Assembly: GCA_016709995.1 (NCBI GenBank)
Contig: JADJLQ010000001.1
Span: 1,274,001-1,338,000 of the forward strand
DNA: 64,000 nucleotides
Source: Saprospiraceae bacterium
GTDB lineage: Bacteria; Bacteroidota; Bacteroidia; Chitinophagales; Saprospiraceae
Direction: 5' to 3'
How positions within the stretch are numbered: position 1 is the stretch's first letter; the number at the start of each line of letters is the position of its first letter. The position numbers and the translations under genes are program-made. Below are positions 38,677-46,762 of this stretch, piece after piece. Under the pieces are notes generated by a model, which did not search any database, was not told where the DNA came from, and was given only the letters and a program-made list of their open reading frames with translations.

Positions 38677-39408
38677 ATGAGCAATCAAACCTATCAAAAT
38701 GCGAAAAATCAATCGGTGACTTGTAAATCGGGAACGCCGGTTAAATTTGATGCAAACGGCAAAGTCGTGTCGGCCGTGCTGGCGTCCAATGCCACCTATC
38801 AAAATGCCAGAAATCAATCGGTCACTGCCCTGGCAGGTACCGAAATTGATTTTTTTGCAACCGGGAACGTTTTCGGTGCTACTGTAGCAAATAACAGTAC
38901 CTATCAGAATGCCAGAAATCAATCCGTTACAGCCCAGGCAGGGTCCAGGATCGATTTTTTTGAAACCGGGAGCGTTTCCGGTGCTACAGTATCCAGTAAT
39001 AGTACTTATCAGGATGCCAGAAATCAATCGGTCACAGCCCTGGCAGGGTCCAGAATTGAGTTTTTTGCTGCCGGGTATGTTTTAAGCACTACCGTAACCA
39101 GTAATAGCACGTATCAAAACGCAAGAAATCAATCGGTTACTGTTGCGGCAGGGGCCAGCATTGAATTTTTTGCTAATGGGTATGTTTTGAGCGCTACCCT
39201 CGCTAGTAACAGCACATATCAAAACGCAAGAAACCAATCGGTCACTGCCCGGGCTGGATCCAGCATTGAATTTTTTGCCACCGGGTATGTTTTAAGCGCA
39301 ACCGTAGACAGTAATAGCACGTATCAAAATGCCATAAATCAATCGGTCACTGTCATGGCTGGTCACATGATTCGCTTCACCGATACCGGTTATGTATCAT
39401 TGATTTAA
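38677..39408 (+). CDS. Protein made of seven 35-residue tandem repeats, function unknown
   Basis: The 243-residue protein is almost entirely a tandem repeat with a 105-base period. Each unit follows the pattern S-T-Y-Q-N-A-R-N-Q-S-V-T-x-x-A-G-x-x-I-[DE]-F-F-x-x-G-x-V-x-x-A-T-V-x-S-N. Seven units are present; the first (TYQNAKNQSVT) and last (TYQNAINQSVT) are the most divergent. There is no signal peptide and no membrane helix. The alternation of short hydrophobic strands with glycine and asparagine turns suggests a beta-solenoid. Unit sequences differ at the DNA level mostly at third positions, so the protein is under selection. I do not recognise the family. A repeat relic of a restriction locus lies just downstream. 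Confidence 0.7.
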   Translation: MSNQTYQNAKNQSVTCKSGTPVKFDANGKVVSAVLASNATYQNARNQSVTALAGTEIDFFATGNVFGATVANNSTYQNARNQSVTAQAGSRIDFFETGSVSGATVSSNSTYQDARNQSVTALAGSRIEFFAAGYVLSTTVTSNSTYQNARNQSVTVAAGASIEFFANGYVLSATLASNSTYQNARNQSVTARAGSSIEFFATGYVLSATVDSNSTYQNAINQSVTVMAGHMIRFTDTGYVSLI

Positions 39409-39439
39409 GGCTAAACTAACCATTTATCTGGGTACACCT

Positions 39440-39615
39440 TATGGCCTGTGACCTGCCTAAAGGCGTGTTATTCAGAGGTGGAGCCTAAGGACATTTATGC
39501 AAGTACTTGCCCCGCGATAGAAATGGAGAGAGCCCACCTTAATTTTGTGCGCGAAGAAGGACAGACCATCTTTTATGAAGACATCGAAGTAGGTACCAGG
39601 CGAGCAGACTTTGTA
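39440..39615 (+). pseudogene. Relic of a restriction locus: hsdM fragment joined to a GxxExxY fragment
   Basis: Bases 39440-39510 match the hsdM gene at 48400-48470 (the motif MACxLPxGVLFRGG and then GHxxxYL), with scattered changes and stops. From about 39513 the match jumps to a GxxExxY gene (as at 49171-49275): AIEMERAHLNFVREEGQTIF and VGTRRADFV, ending in a stop. The join deletes everything between. It is a dead remnant of an old type I locus like that at 47.3-55.5 kb, left by a large deletion. Confidence 0.8.
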
Positions 39616-39847
39616 TGACCGGAGAGCCAATTATTCCAAACAGGAAATAAACTATAAAAAAGCTATTACGACCATGTATGCCATGTCCATCGTCCATACG
39701 ACTTTCACCTTTTTCATCATTTATTTCCCTGTTTTCGCCAGTCTACTCCTGTATACCTTGCTGTTCAGCATGTTTTTATTCCCGGTCTGCTATACTAACC
39801 TGGTAATGAAATTTCAAAAAAGAAAATCCGTCGCACCAGGAGTATAG
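39611..39847 (+). CDS. Small hypothetical membrane protein (uncertain)
   Basis: A frame of up to 78 residues starts at TTG 39611 inside the relic; a later ATG at 39674 or 39683 is more natural. The core is two hydrophobic helices (TTFTFFIIYFPVFASLLLY and SMFLFPVCYTNLVM) with a basic tail. I find no family. It could be chance, since it overlaps the end of a dead gene. Confidence 0.25.
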   Translation: MYDRRANYSKQEINYKKAITTMYAMSIVHTTFTFFIIYFPVFASLLLYTLLFSMFLFPVCYTNLVMKFQKRKSVAPGV

Positions 39848-39886
39848 GATCAGCTGATAACCGGAGGTTTATTTTTACTGTTTAGC

Positions 39887-40939
39887 TCACTTTGCGATCG
39901 GGGTCAGCACCAGGTTTCGGTACTCCACCTTACCGTGGTCACCCTGCAGATAAATGGGGCCGGGAGTATTCACATCCGATTTCATGGCTCCTCCGGTGGG
40001 TCCGTATACGGGCTGGTTGTCGATGATCTTAGTGCCATTGAGGAGTACTGTGACATGACGGTCACACAGCGTGATGTCCAGTGATTGCCAGCTTCCGGCC
40101 GGCTTTTCAGCGCTCACGGAGGGCGTCAGGCGGCTGTAAAGGGCTCCCATATTGTGCGAGTCGAGCGGCTTTTTGTAAGAATCGAACACCTGGATCTCAT
40201 AGATGCCACGCAGGTACACTCCGCTGTTGCTGCCCTCCGGCACATTCACTTCGAGCTTCAGATTAAAGTCTTCAAATTCCTGCTCCGTGCGAAGATTGCC
40301 GTAGCTGATATGTTCCTGTCCTTCCACTTGTGCAGGATTGGTACCGAGAATGCCCTCTTTGGCATAAAATCCATTTTTTTGTTTTTCATTGATCAGCTTC
40401 CAACCGGTCAGGTCCTTCCCGTTAAACAATTGGATGGGTTGACCCCATTTGGCAGCAGCCAAATCAGGCGCAGCAGGAGGCGCCATCAATTTCGTGCCGG
40501 TGAACGCAGTCGAATCCACTCCGATGCCATTTCGTTTAGGCCTTAACAGGTAGCCGCCTATTTTATCTCCATTTTTGGATACTTCCAGCCAGTTAGTGGC
40601 TTGCTGGGTGCGAATCGGGGCATTGCTGGCATCCTTGGTCCGCACGACATTGTCTATGCGGTCAACGATCAGATGATTCGAATTGTCCATATATACATTC
40701 GCTACCGGAGATACACTGCCGCCGACCCAAAGCAGGTCGGCATCCAGATAGCCAGCCTCCTGGCGCACTTCGAGCCAACTCACTCCACCCCCATCCACAT
40801 CGATGGTCCACTGACCCAGGAATTCGCTGATATCAGATTTTTTTTGTGCCGGCGCCGCTTCCTGTTTAGCTGGTTCCGTACACGACGTGAAGAATAAAGA
40901 AATTAATAATGCGGCGAAGAATAAAAGCTTGGTTTTCAT
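39887..40939 (-). CDS. DUF1080 (3-keto-disaccharide hydrolase-like) lipoprotein
   Basis: The 350-residue protein starts with a lipoprotein signal (LLFFAALLISLFFTSCTEPA). Residues 170-345 form the DUF1080 concanavalin-like sandwich: IQLFNGKDLTGWKLINEKQK, NLRTEQEFEDFNLKLEVNVP, EGSNSGVYLRGIYEIQVFDS, GALYSRLTP and LNGTKIIDNQPVYG. Members bind or cleave sugars, and some act on 3-keto-disaccharides. The first domain (35-165) is a second sandwich ending near FTGTKLMAPPAAPDL. GC content is higher than neighbours, but the gene is intact. No sugar-oxidising partner is adjacent. Confidence 0.88.
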   Translation of the reverse strand: MKTKLLFFAALLISLFFTSCTEPAKQEAAPAQKKSDISEFLGQWTIDVDGGGVSWLEVRQEAGYLDADLLWVGGSVSPVANVYMDNSNHLIVDRIDNVVRTKDASNAPIRTQQATNWLEVSKNGDKIGGYLLRPKRNGIGVDSTAFTGTKLMAPPAAPDLAAAKWGQPIQLFNGKDLTGWKLINEKQKNGFYAKEGILGTNPAQVEGQEHISYGNLRTEQEFEDFNLKLEVNVPEGSNSGVYLRGIYEIQVFDSYKKPLDSHNMGALYSRLTPSVSAEKPAGSWQSLDITLCDRHVTVLLNGTKIIDNQPVYGPTGGAMKSDVNTPGPIYLQGDHGKVEYRNLVLTPIAK

Positions 40940-41342
40940 CGAAAGATAGTTTGAATAATGATCAATGTATAAATGTGAAATTTACTTGTAGGCAAACAGG
41001 AGGAGGTAATAAAGAGTTGAACATCCGGAAAAACGGCTGTCCATCACACCACCTTTACCTGATCCTTATTTTGCTGAAGGCAATTTTTCACATAAAGATA
41101 ATGAAAGGCTATAAATTAGACACTAAAATGGGTTTTGGGGGTTTCGATTTTTCTTGCCTTCACCACACCTATCCCTGCAAGCAGCGATTCATTTAAAATA
41201 TGGTGCACCGGAGGTGATCACGGTCCGGGAGGTTGGAATACCCACTCCGGGTGACCAAGTGTGGTACGTGTGACGACAGACCGTCATAGAAACATGACCA
41301 GACAGAATCTATTAAAACATTACAACTTGTTGATATTATTAA
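40940..41342. other. Intergenic stretch before the MITE
   Basis: I see no gene. The frames present are short and without family likeness. It may hold the promoter of the DUF1080 gene at its left end. Confidence 0.3.
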
Positions 41343-41533
41343 GGCTATCTCTAATAACCTAGTTTTGTTCAGAAATTGGTTGTTATAAAATTAGACGAGG
41401 CGAGTTGAAGGCGCATAGTCCCGTCGATCTTGACGGAATAACTAAAAATCAACGAAGTATAACTTTAAAAGAACCTATTAGGTAATATTATTAAAATTAC
41501 CGTTCGGTCAAAAGGAGGTTATTAGAGGTAGCC
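41343..41533. mobile_element. MITE-like element with 18-bp terminal inverted repeats
   Basis: GGCTATCTCTAATAACCT (41343-41360) and AGGTTATTAGAGGTAGCC (41516-41533) are inverted repeats with one mismatch. The 191-base element has no coding frame. It is flanked on both sides by TTAA (41339-41342 and 41534-41537), which could be a 4-bp target duplication of the kind made by IS5-family transposases. It probably moves with a transposase encoded elsewhere. Confidence 0.75.
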
Positions 41534-41550
41534 TTAAGTCTTTGGTTTTA

Positions 41551-41665
41551 TCATTTTTTATTTCTGAATGATTCACCTTTTAAATCTATTCTGTGTGCTT
41601 GGGTTGTCAATCTGTCCATAATAGCAGCAGGAATACCCTCGACTATATTGCCAAGATAGCCCAAC
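41551..41665 (-). pseudogene. IstB (IS21-family helper ATPase) C-terminal relic
   Basis: On the minus strand the frame ends GIPAAIMDRLTTQAHRIDLK, then GESFRNKK and stop, the typical C-terminus of IS21 IstB proteins (AIMDRLxHxAHRIxLKGES). The upstream part (QLGYLGNIVEG) diverges and no full ATPase domain is present. It is a short remnant next to the MITE. Confidence 0.7.
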
Positions 41666-41862
41666 TGATACCCACCATGGGTGTACCTGTTGGATTCGTG
41701 GCTAATTCCGGCTGATCAAAACATTAAGAAAAACTGCCATGAATGCTTACCACATTAGACTTCTGAAAGATGTTATCGTAAAACAGGTTGAAAGCCGTAT
41801 CCCCAGCCCCTCCCTCATCCGGCAGAAGGACTTCCCCCTATGGGAAAGTTTTAAACAGTTAC

Positions 41863-42837
41863 TCAGAAGTCTTTCCTTCTTTTCCCTTCGCTAAAGCCAA
41901 ACCGATAACTAAGTCCGAGGGAGAACTGGGGGTAGTTTTTATCATTGCCATATCTGCGTGTGCCCCATAAATACATAGGTTCTAGCACTAACTTGTTTTC
42001 AATCGGGAAATATCCGGACAGATAATTAATTTTATCGGTATTGGAACCATACCGCAAATTTGTTCCGTTATTGGTACCCAGTCCAGTGCCAATACCTAGC
42101 TGCTGCCTGAAACCCGGGAGCGCAGAAGGAAAAAAGTCGGCATAATGATAATCGACAAAGATCCATCTTTCAGGGCCAGCACGGAAATAAGCCTGTGGAA
42201 TAACATTCTTGTTTTTACTTCCCGATGTTGGGATACCTGTTCCATCCTCTCGTAAGTTTTCAGTAATATAGGTAAGATTTCCCAGGTGCACACCTCCACC
42301 GAAACCTAGCCAGTTGGTTTCAAAACCAAAATAAGGTGTTACTCCAAACATGGTTGTGTTTGTAATATTATTATCTGATAAACGGGTTTCACGATGGTTG
42401 CCCGACATTGCTTTTGCCCCGTATCGAAATAGTTGTTTTTGTTCAGGATTATCTTCTGTAAATTCAAACGCAACAGCACCCAGAGTATATTCCTGTTTAA
42501 AATATTCGGTCGAACTTACCCTGTCGCATCCACTACCTTGTCCGATAGTATGGCTGTTCTCGAAATTTCCGGAGCCAAAACCAATTTTAATCGATTTGTA
42601 CTTATTTACGAGAACCGAATCCTGCTGTCCGGCGGGAAACGTTTGTGCCATGATGATGAACGGCAAAACAATAGCTGTGGCGTAAACCAGGCGATAAGGA
42701 GAATAATAAAAGTGGCGGATCACAAAGGATCCAAGCAGTACAACTGCCACCGAAAATGTAATCAGCAAGGCTACTATTTCAGGAAAAACAAACCAGGATT
42801 GCATCATCCGGAAGCAACATAAAAGAAGGAAGAACAC
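41863..42837 (-). CDS. Hypothetical membrane-anchored beta-rich protein
   Basis: The 324-residue protein has two N-terminal hydrophobic helices (VALLITFSVAVVLLGSFVI; YATAIVLPFIIMAQTF) and then a beta-strand-rich part with many aromatic residues (GFGSGNFENSHTIGQGSGCD; MFGVTPYFGFETNWLGFGGG; FVDYHYADFFPSALPGF; QFSLGLSYRFGF). The tail resembles an outer-membrane barrel, while the head resembles an inner-membrane anchor. It follows the Lgt-like gene with a 20-base gap on the same strand, so the two are probably an operon. I do not recognise the family. Confidence 0.6.
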   Translation of the reverse strand: MFFLLLCCFRMMQSWFVFPEIVALLITFSVAVVLLGSFVIRHFYYSPYRLVYATAIVLPFIIMAQTFPAGQQDSVLVNKYKSIKIGFGSGNFENSHTIGQGSGCDRVSSTEYFKQEYTLGAVAFEFTEDNPEQKQLFRYGAKAMSGNHRETRLSDNNITNTTMFGVTPYFGFETNWLGFGGGVHLGNLTYITENLREDGTGIPTSGSKNKNVIPQAYFRAGPERWIFVDYHYADFFPSALPGFRQQLGIGTGLGTNNGTNLRYGSNTDKINYLSGYFPIENKLVLEPMYLWGTRRYGNDKNYPQFSLGLSYRFGFSEGKRRKDF

Positions 42838-42857
42838 GAAAAACGCCTGTGCCAGAC

Positions 42858-43682
42858 CTACATCAGATGCCTGTATATTCGGAACAGATTGAATGCTAGC
42901 TTTTCCTTTTTCCAGAGCATCAAGGAAAGTATAAGAATCAACGGAACCAGAACCAGTTGTGTGACATTAAAAACCGAAACCATTTCGCCGCCAACCGTGT
43001 GCGCATGTACATCCCTGAAAAATTCAGACACAAACCGGACGACAAAGATCAGAACCATTGAAAGCAGGAGCGAACTGCCTGCCGCTTTAAACGTTTTCCG
43101 GAATTTAAGGATAAGAAATACAACAACGATCAATCCAGCCATTTCATAGAGTTGTACGGGATGCACCGGAAGCGATAATAAATCGTGGGTACTGATCAGT
43201 TTATCGTTGAACTGATGGAAATGCGGCAATGTGTATACCGGATATTTTACAGCCCAGGGTAAAGTACATATTTTTCCGTAGCAGCATCCAGTAACAAAAC
43301 AACCTATTCGCTGAATGGCAATTCCAACAGGTATCGCCACGGCGAAAGCATCCAGAATATTATGTTTGAACCGAAACACATAGCGTACGGCCATCAGACC
43401 AATTCCGATAAATAATAATCCGCCCAAAAGCGACTTGGATGAAGTTTCGGGCAATTGAAACCTTGAAAACAAAAAGTAAAAGTCATTTGCTGAATAGGTT
43501 CCGATTTTTGTACCGGAAATAAATAGCAGATGTGTAATTAAGATTATAAAAATCCACTTCAATAGGGGGAATTTTCGGCGGTATCCCTCGTATAACAAAA
43601 TACAGAGGGTAATTAAAAATGCCAGATTATAAATTAGGTTATACCAAGGCCCATTGGATGCAACAATCAGGTAATCTTCCAT
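42858..43682 (-). CDS. Prolipoprotein diacylglyceryl transferase (Lgt)-family membrane protein
   Basis: The 274-residue protein has seven or more membrane segments and the Lgt signature GIAIQRIGCFVTGCCYGK (the R-I-G-C-F-xx-G-C-C-Y-G block) and HPVQLYEMAGLIVVV. Lgt transfers diacylglycerol to the lipobox cysteine of prelipoproteins. The catalytic histidine context differs from E. coli Lgt, and this copy is in an accessory region next to an unknown gene, so it may be a paralogue with another substrate and not the housekeeping enzyme. Confidence 0.7.
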   Translation of the reverse strand: MEDYLIVASNGPWYNLIYNLAFLITLCILLYEGYRRKFPLLKWIFIILITHLLFISGTKIGTYSANDFYFLFSRFQLPETSSKSLLGGLLFIGIGLMAVRYVFRFKHNILDAFAVAIPVGIAIQRIGCFVTGCCYGKICTLPWAVKYPVYTLPHFHQFNDKLISTHDLLSLPVHPVQLYEMAGLIVVVFLILKFRKTFKAAGSSLLLSMVLIFVVRFVSEFFRDVHAHTVGGEMVSVFNVTQLVLVPLILILSLMLWKKEKLAFNLFRIYRHLM

Positions 43683-44063
43683 AACTCATTGATTTAATGT
43701 CCATGTTAATTATTAAATATACCATAACTGTCAAAGGAAAATACTGACAGTGGTCATAAGAAGTACATAATTAATATCCATTTATAGGAATTGTAGTATT
43801 GGAGATTGGGCTTGTTAGCTTCATATATGAGAGTCCAACATTCAGACATTTAATGATCGTACCTGACCGAGATCATTTTCAAAGACTTTTAATAAACTTA
43901 ACTTTCATGTGTTATTTACAGTAAATTCTATCTATTGAAAAATGAGGAAAGCAAATAAACAGAAATCTGTTATTGACTTTCACTCGAGTCCTTTAAAATG
44001 TCAGCCCAACCCAATCCCTATTGTATTATCTCTTCCATACCACCCAACCTTTTAATTTCTGCC
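43683..44063. other. Intergenic stretch between the Lgt-like gene and the defence island
   Basis: No gene, RNA or clear hairpin is seen. The right end contacts the 150-bp direct repeat that starts the island. Confidence 0.35.
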
Positions 44064-44213
44064 CCCCACCCCATCGCCCAACTCATCACTTAAATATGTA
44101 TTTTAGCGACCATATAGAGCAACCTACATGGCAGAAGACAAAAAACAGCTACTTGAACAAAAACTTTGGAGCATCGCAGATACTCTCCGGGGCAAAATGG
44201 ATGCGGACGATTT
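44064..44213 (+). repeat. Direct repeat DR1: hsdM promoter and 5' end
   Basis: This stretch matches 47281-47430 (offset 3217) with only a few changes. It covers ~64 bases of leader and the first 28 codons of hsdM. The two copies bracket the BrxC-HipBST-PglX-LytTR cassette. Confidence 0.85.
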
Positions 44214-44217
44214 TTAA
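44128..44217 (+). pseudogene. Truncated hsdM start (29 codons)
   Basis: The frame reads MAEDKKQLLEQKLWSIADTL, then RGKMDADDF, and ends in TAA. The same residues open the intact hsdM at 47345. The break in homology after 44213 joins directly to the BrxC remnant. Confidence 0.8.
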
Positions 44218-44240
44218 TCCAAATACCAGCCAGGTTTTAG

Positions 44241-44939
44241 GGGAAAGGACCATTCCCGGACAATTTGCTGGATGACAAAGAGAATGTTTTAGAATCTGTT
44301 AAAAAATTCATGAATGGTGCTCAGCGTGGCATTTTCGAAAATCTATTACTATATCTCGAAAGCAATAATGCCAATTTTGATTATATCGGCAATGAAAGCC
44401 TTGAAAAGTTAAGCACTGTAGCTGAAAGTTCTGCTCCCTACAAAGGCACTTTAATGCAGGAAGCCAAAGCTGCCTTAGAACTCATTCACAAGGAAGAGGC
44501 AGCACAGCAAAAGTTGGAAAGAAAAACAGCCACAGAAGCCATTCAGCAAAGCATTGATAAACTGAAATCATTTGTCGATTTCGCAAAACTGGATACCAAA
44601 CAACAAGATGAAATTATTGCTCCCTTTGAGAGGGTAATAAATAAAATTGAACAGGAAAGGTTCATTGGTAATATCCCTACAAAAGCAAATAACGCAACAA
44701 CCGATTTGTATCAAAAGCAATTAGAGTTAACGGTGCGTTGGGCAAACCCGCCAAAGACAGATGAACCCGGCAGCAATGAGCCTGCTAAACCGAAAATTGT
44801 TTTTGTAAGAAAGGAGAGTGTAAAAATAAACTTCACCAAACCGGTATTGGAAACCAAGCAGGAAGTGGAAGAATATTTGGCTGCATTGAAAGAACAGTAT
44901 TTAAGAATTTTTGACGAAGACAAACGCATTTCGCTTTAG
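44241..44939 (+). pseudogene. brxC: C-terminal fragment of BREX protein BrxC
   Basis: The open frame lacks a proper start. It reads LLDDKENVLESVKKFMNGAQ, then FENLLLYLESNNANFDYIG, and near its end FVRKESVKINFTKPVLETKQ, VEEYLAALKEQYLRIFDEDK and RISL. This is the pattern I know from the C-terminal region of the large P-loop protein BrxC: the (L)DDxENVLExxxxFMNGxQ block, a coiled coil, then VLET.x.V..YL.AL....L......RI.L. About 230 residues remain of a protein of over 1100. It is out of use as an ATPase. The stop is the natural one. Together with the PglX stub it shows that a BREX system once stood here. Confidence 0.7.
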
Positions 44940-45001
44940 TTGGCAGTGTTTGGTTGGTTAGTTGATGATTGATAGTTGATGGGGATGTAAGTAGCGAAAT
45001 A

Positions 45002-45113
45002 TTATACCAATATTATACCCGAAAAGGTATAAAATGAAGTTAAAGAATAAAATTATACCCGTTATGGTATAAATTAAATTGAATTGATTAAATTTGCACC
45101 CTAAAGGGTATAA
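45002..45113 (+). promoter_or_regulatory. HipB operators and promoter
   Basis: TTATACC-N6-GGTATAA occurs at 45013-45032 and 45053-45072, exactly 40 bases apart. Single half-sites lie at 45002-45008 and 45107-45113. A perfect -7 box TAAATTTG at 45089-45096 lies between them, so repressor at the operators would block it. The hipB ATG is at 45119. Confidence 0.75.
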
Positions 45114-45118
45114 TAAAA

Positions 45119-45337
45119 ATGAATCTATCATCTTTTGTAAAGCAATTACGGAATACATCAAGTATCACACAGGTGGAATTGGCTGAGAAGGCCGGGGTTG
45201 GTTTACGCTTTGTTAGAGAGCTGGAACAAGGCAAGGAAACGCTGAGGCTCGATAAAGTAAACCAGGTATTGAACCTGTTCGGCTACGAAATGGGACCGGT
45301 AAAATCCGAACAACCAGCAACTAACAACCAACAATGA
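45119..45337 (+). CDS. hipB: HipB-like XRE-family antitoxin/repressor
   Basis: The 72-residue protein is a Cro/CI-type helix-turn-helix (residues about 8-60): LRNTSSITQVELAEKAGVGL, RFVRELEQGKETLRLDKVN. It should bind the palindromes just upstream and repress the operon. It overlaps the next gene by four bases (ATGA), so translation is coupled. Known HipB proteins also bind the kinase. In three-gene HipBST systems HipB strengthens the antitoxin role of HipS. Confidence 0.85.
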   Translation: MNLSSFVKQLRNTSSITQVELAEKAGVGLRFVRELEQGKETLRLDKVNQVLNLFGYEMGPVKSEQPATNNQQ

Positions 45338-45663
45338 GAAGGGCTGAAATAAAAGTGCACAACGAACTGGCCGGTTGGCTGAATGAAGATGAAAATGGAT
45401 ACCACTTTCAATATGCACGTGCCTACCTTCAAATGAAGGATCCGAAGCCTGTTAGCCTCACACTGCCGCTTCAGGAAAATGAATTTACAAGCAAAGTATT
45501 GTTCTCGTTTTTTGATGGATTAATACCAGAAGGATGGCTACTGAACATTGCTGAAAAGAATTGGAAACTGAACCCCAGAGACCGAATGGGCTTACTCCTT
45601 GCATGTTGTAAAGATTGTATTGGTGCAGTTAGTGTTCATCCAATAAATGAAAATGAAACATGA
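45334..45663 (+). CDS. hipS: HipS-like protein (HipA N-terminal domain alone)
   Basis: The 109-residue protein matches the N-terminal subdomain of HipA, as a separate gene: VHNELAGWLNEDENGYHFQY, PVSLTLPLQENEFTSKVLFS, FFDGLIPEGWLL and IGAVSVHP. In the HipBST system of E. coli O127 the equivalent HipS is the antitoxin that inhibits the kinase HipT. It overlaps the flanking genes at both ends by four bases, which keeps the ratio of the three proteins fixed. Confidence 0.85.
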   Translation: MRRAEIKVHNELAGWLNEDENGYHFQYARAYLQMKDPKPVSLTLPLQENEFTSKVLFSFFDGLIPEGWLLNIAEKNWKLNPRDRMGLLLACCKDCIGAVSVHPINENET

Positions 45664-46604
45664 GTAAACGTTGCCTATACTGTTACCAAATCCTGCAGGA
45701 AAATGAAACTGATTTTCATGCAACCTGCAGCAAAAAGATATTTGGAGTACCCATTCCGCCTGTATTACCCTATTCGGAAGAAAATATGAATGAGTTGGCA
45801 GCTCAAATCATACAATCTCAAACTACAGTTACCGGAGTGCAACCAAAATTATCGCTTCATCTGGCATCAGCAGAACAACCAAAGTTTGCCAAGCGATTCA
45901 CGATTGTAGGCATGTGGGGTGGATATATTCTAAAACCCCCTTCACCTCATTACCCACACCTTCCGGAAGTAGAAGATCTTAGCATGCATTTGGCAAACCT
46001 TGCAAAAATTAGAGTTGTGCCACATAGCCTCATCCGCTTAACATCTGGAAATCTGGCCTATATCACCAAACGAATAGATAGGGTAAAGAAGGAGAAGCTT
46101 CACATGGAAGACATGTGTCAACTCACAGATAAATTGACAGAAAACAAATACAGAGGATCTCATGAACAAGTGGCAAAGGCCATTTTAAAATTTTCTGCAA
46201 CGCCTGGTTTAGATGTCATCAATTTTTTTGAATTGGTTTTGTTCTCCTTTCTTACCGGAAATGCAGACATGCACCTTAAAAATTTTTCGTTGATTCATCA
46301 ACCTATCAATGGCCCTGTTTTTTCTCCGGCCAACGACTTGGTAGCCACTGCATTGGTAAATCCTGATGATGACGAAGATTTGGCATTAACGCTAAATGGT
46401 AAAAAGAAAAAAATCAACCGAAATGACTTTATAGTGGCATTTACCACACTTGGACTGGATGCAAAACAGCAGGCAAATATTTTTAAGAAAATGGAAAAGG
46501 CAAAATCAGTTTGGTTTGATTTCATCGACATCAGCTTTTTAAATGACGAAATGAAAGGGGCATACAAAAACCTAATTCATGATCGATTCACCAGATTGTA
46601 TTAA
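45660..46604 (+). CDS. hipT: HipT-like Ser/Thr kinase toxin
   Basis: The 314-residue protein is a HipA-fold kinase without its N-terminal subdomain. It has a zinc-ribbon-like head (C5xxC8, H20xxC23), a Gly-rich loop T56-V-T58-G-V-Q-P-K63, an ATP-binding lysine K92 in GYILKPPS, the catalytic loop G-N-A-D203-M-H-L-K-N208 and the metal aspartate D226 in SPANDLVAT. Known HipT phosphorylates tryptophanyl-tRNA synthetase and halts translation. Here the loop has threonines where the E. coli HipT has Ser-x-Ser. All catalytic residues are present, so the toxin should work. Confidence 0.87.
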   Translation: MSKRCLYCYQILQENETDFHATCSKKIFGVPIPPVLPYSEENMNELAAQIIQSQTTVTGVQPKLSLHLASAEQPKFAKRFTIVGMWGGYILKPPSPHYPHLPEVEDLSMHLANLAKIRVVPHSLIRLTSGNLAYITKRIDRVKKEKLHMEDMCQLTDKLTENKYRGSHEQVAKAILKFSATPGLDVINFFELVLFSFLTGNADMHLKNFSLIHQPINGPVFSPANDLVATALVNPDDDEDLALTLNGKKKKINRNDFIVAFTTLGLDAKQQANIFKKMEKAKSVWFDFIDISFLNDEMKGAYKNLIHDRFTRLY

Positions 46605-46626
46605 CCAACGACCATCAACCATCAAC

Positions 46627-46734
46627 TTAAAAAACTTCGCTAAAGAAGCCCGTATTAAACTGCTCGATCAGGTGGGCCGTAAGCAGGAATTTGTGTTAAC
46701 ACACGATAAGGCAGAGTTGCGGGGCAAGTATTAA
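46627..46734 (+). pseudogene. pglX: N-terminal stub of BREX methyltransferase PglX
   Basis: The frame reads LKNFAKEARIKLLDQVGRKQ, then EFVLTHDKAELRGKY and stop. This is the typical PglX/BrxX N-terminus (LKxFAxxARxxLxxQVxxK, then ELRGK). No start codon remains upstream, and the methyltransferase domain is gone. It lies directly after hipT in the same direction, as pglX follows brxC in BREX loci. Confidence 0.7.
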
Positions 46735-46762
46735 CAAATACAAAGATGAAGTTGTCACCATT

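Noticed and set aside
38677..39408. Regular 105-base repeat considered as a CRISPR array
   Set aside because: The repeats are contiguous, encode one frame without stops and have no spacers of the CRISPR kind.
44021..44275. 84-residue frame across the hsdM leader repeat
   Set aside because: It reads through the repeat and out of frame with both hsdM and the BrxC fragment.
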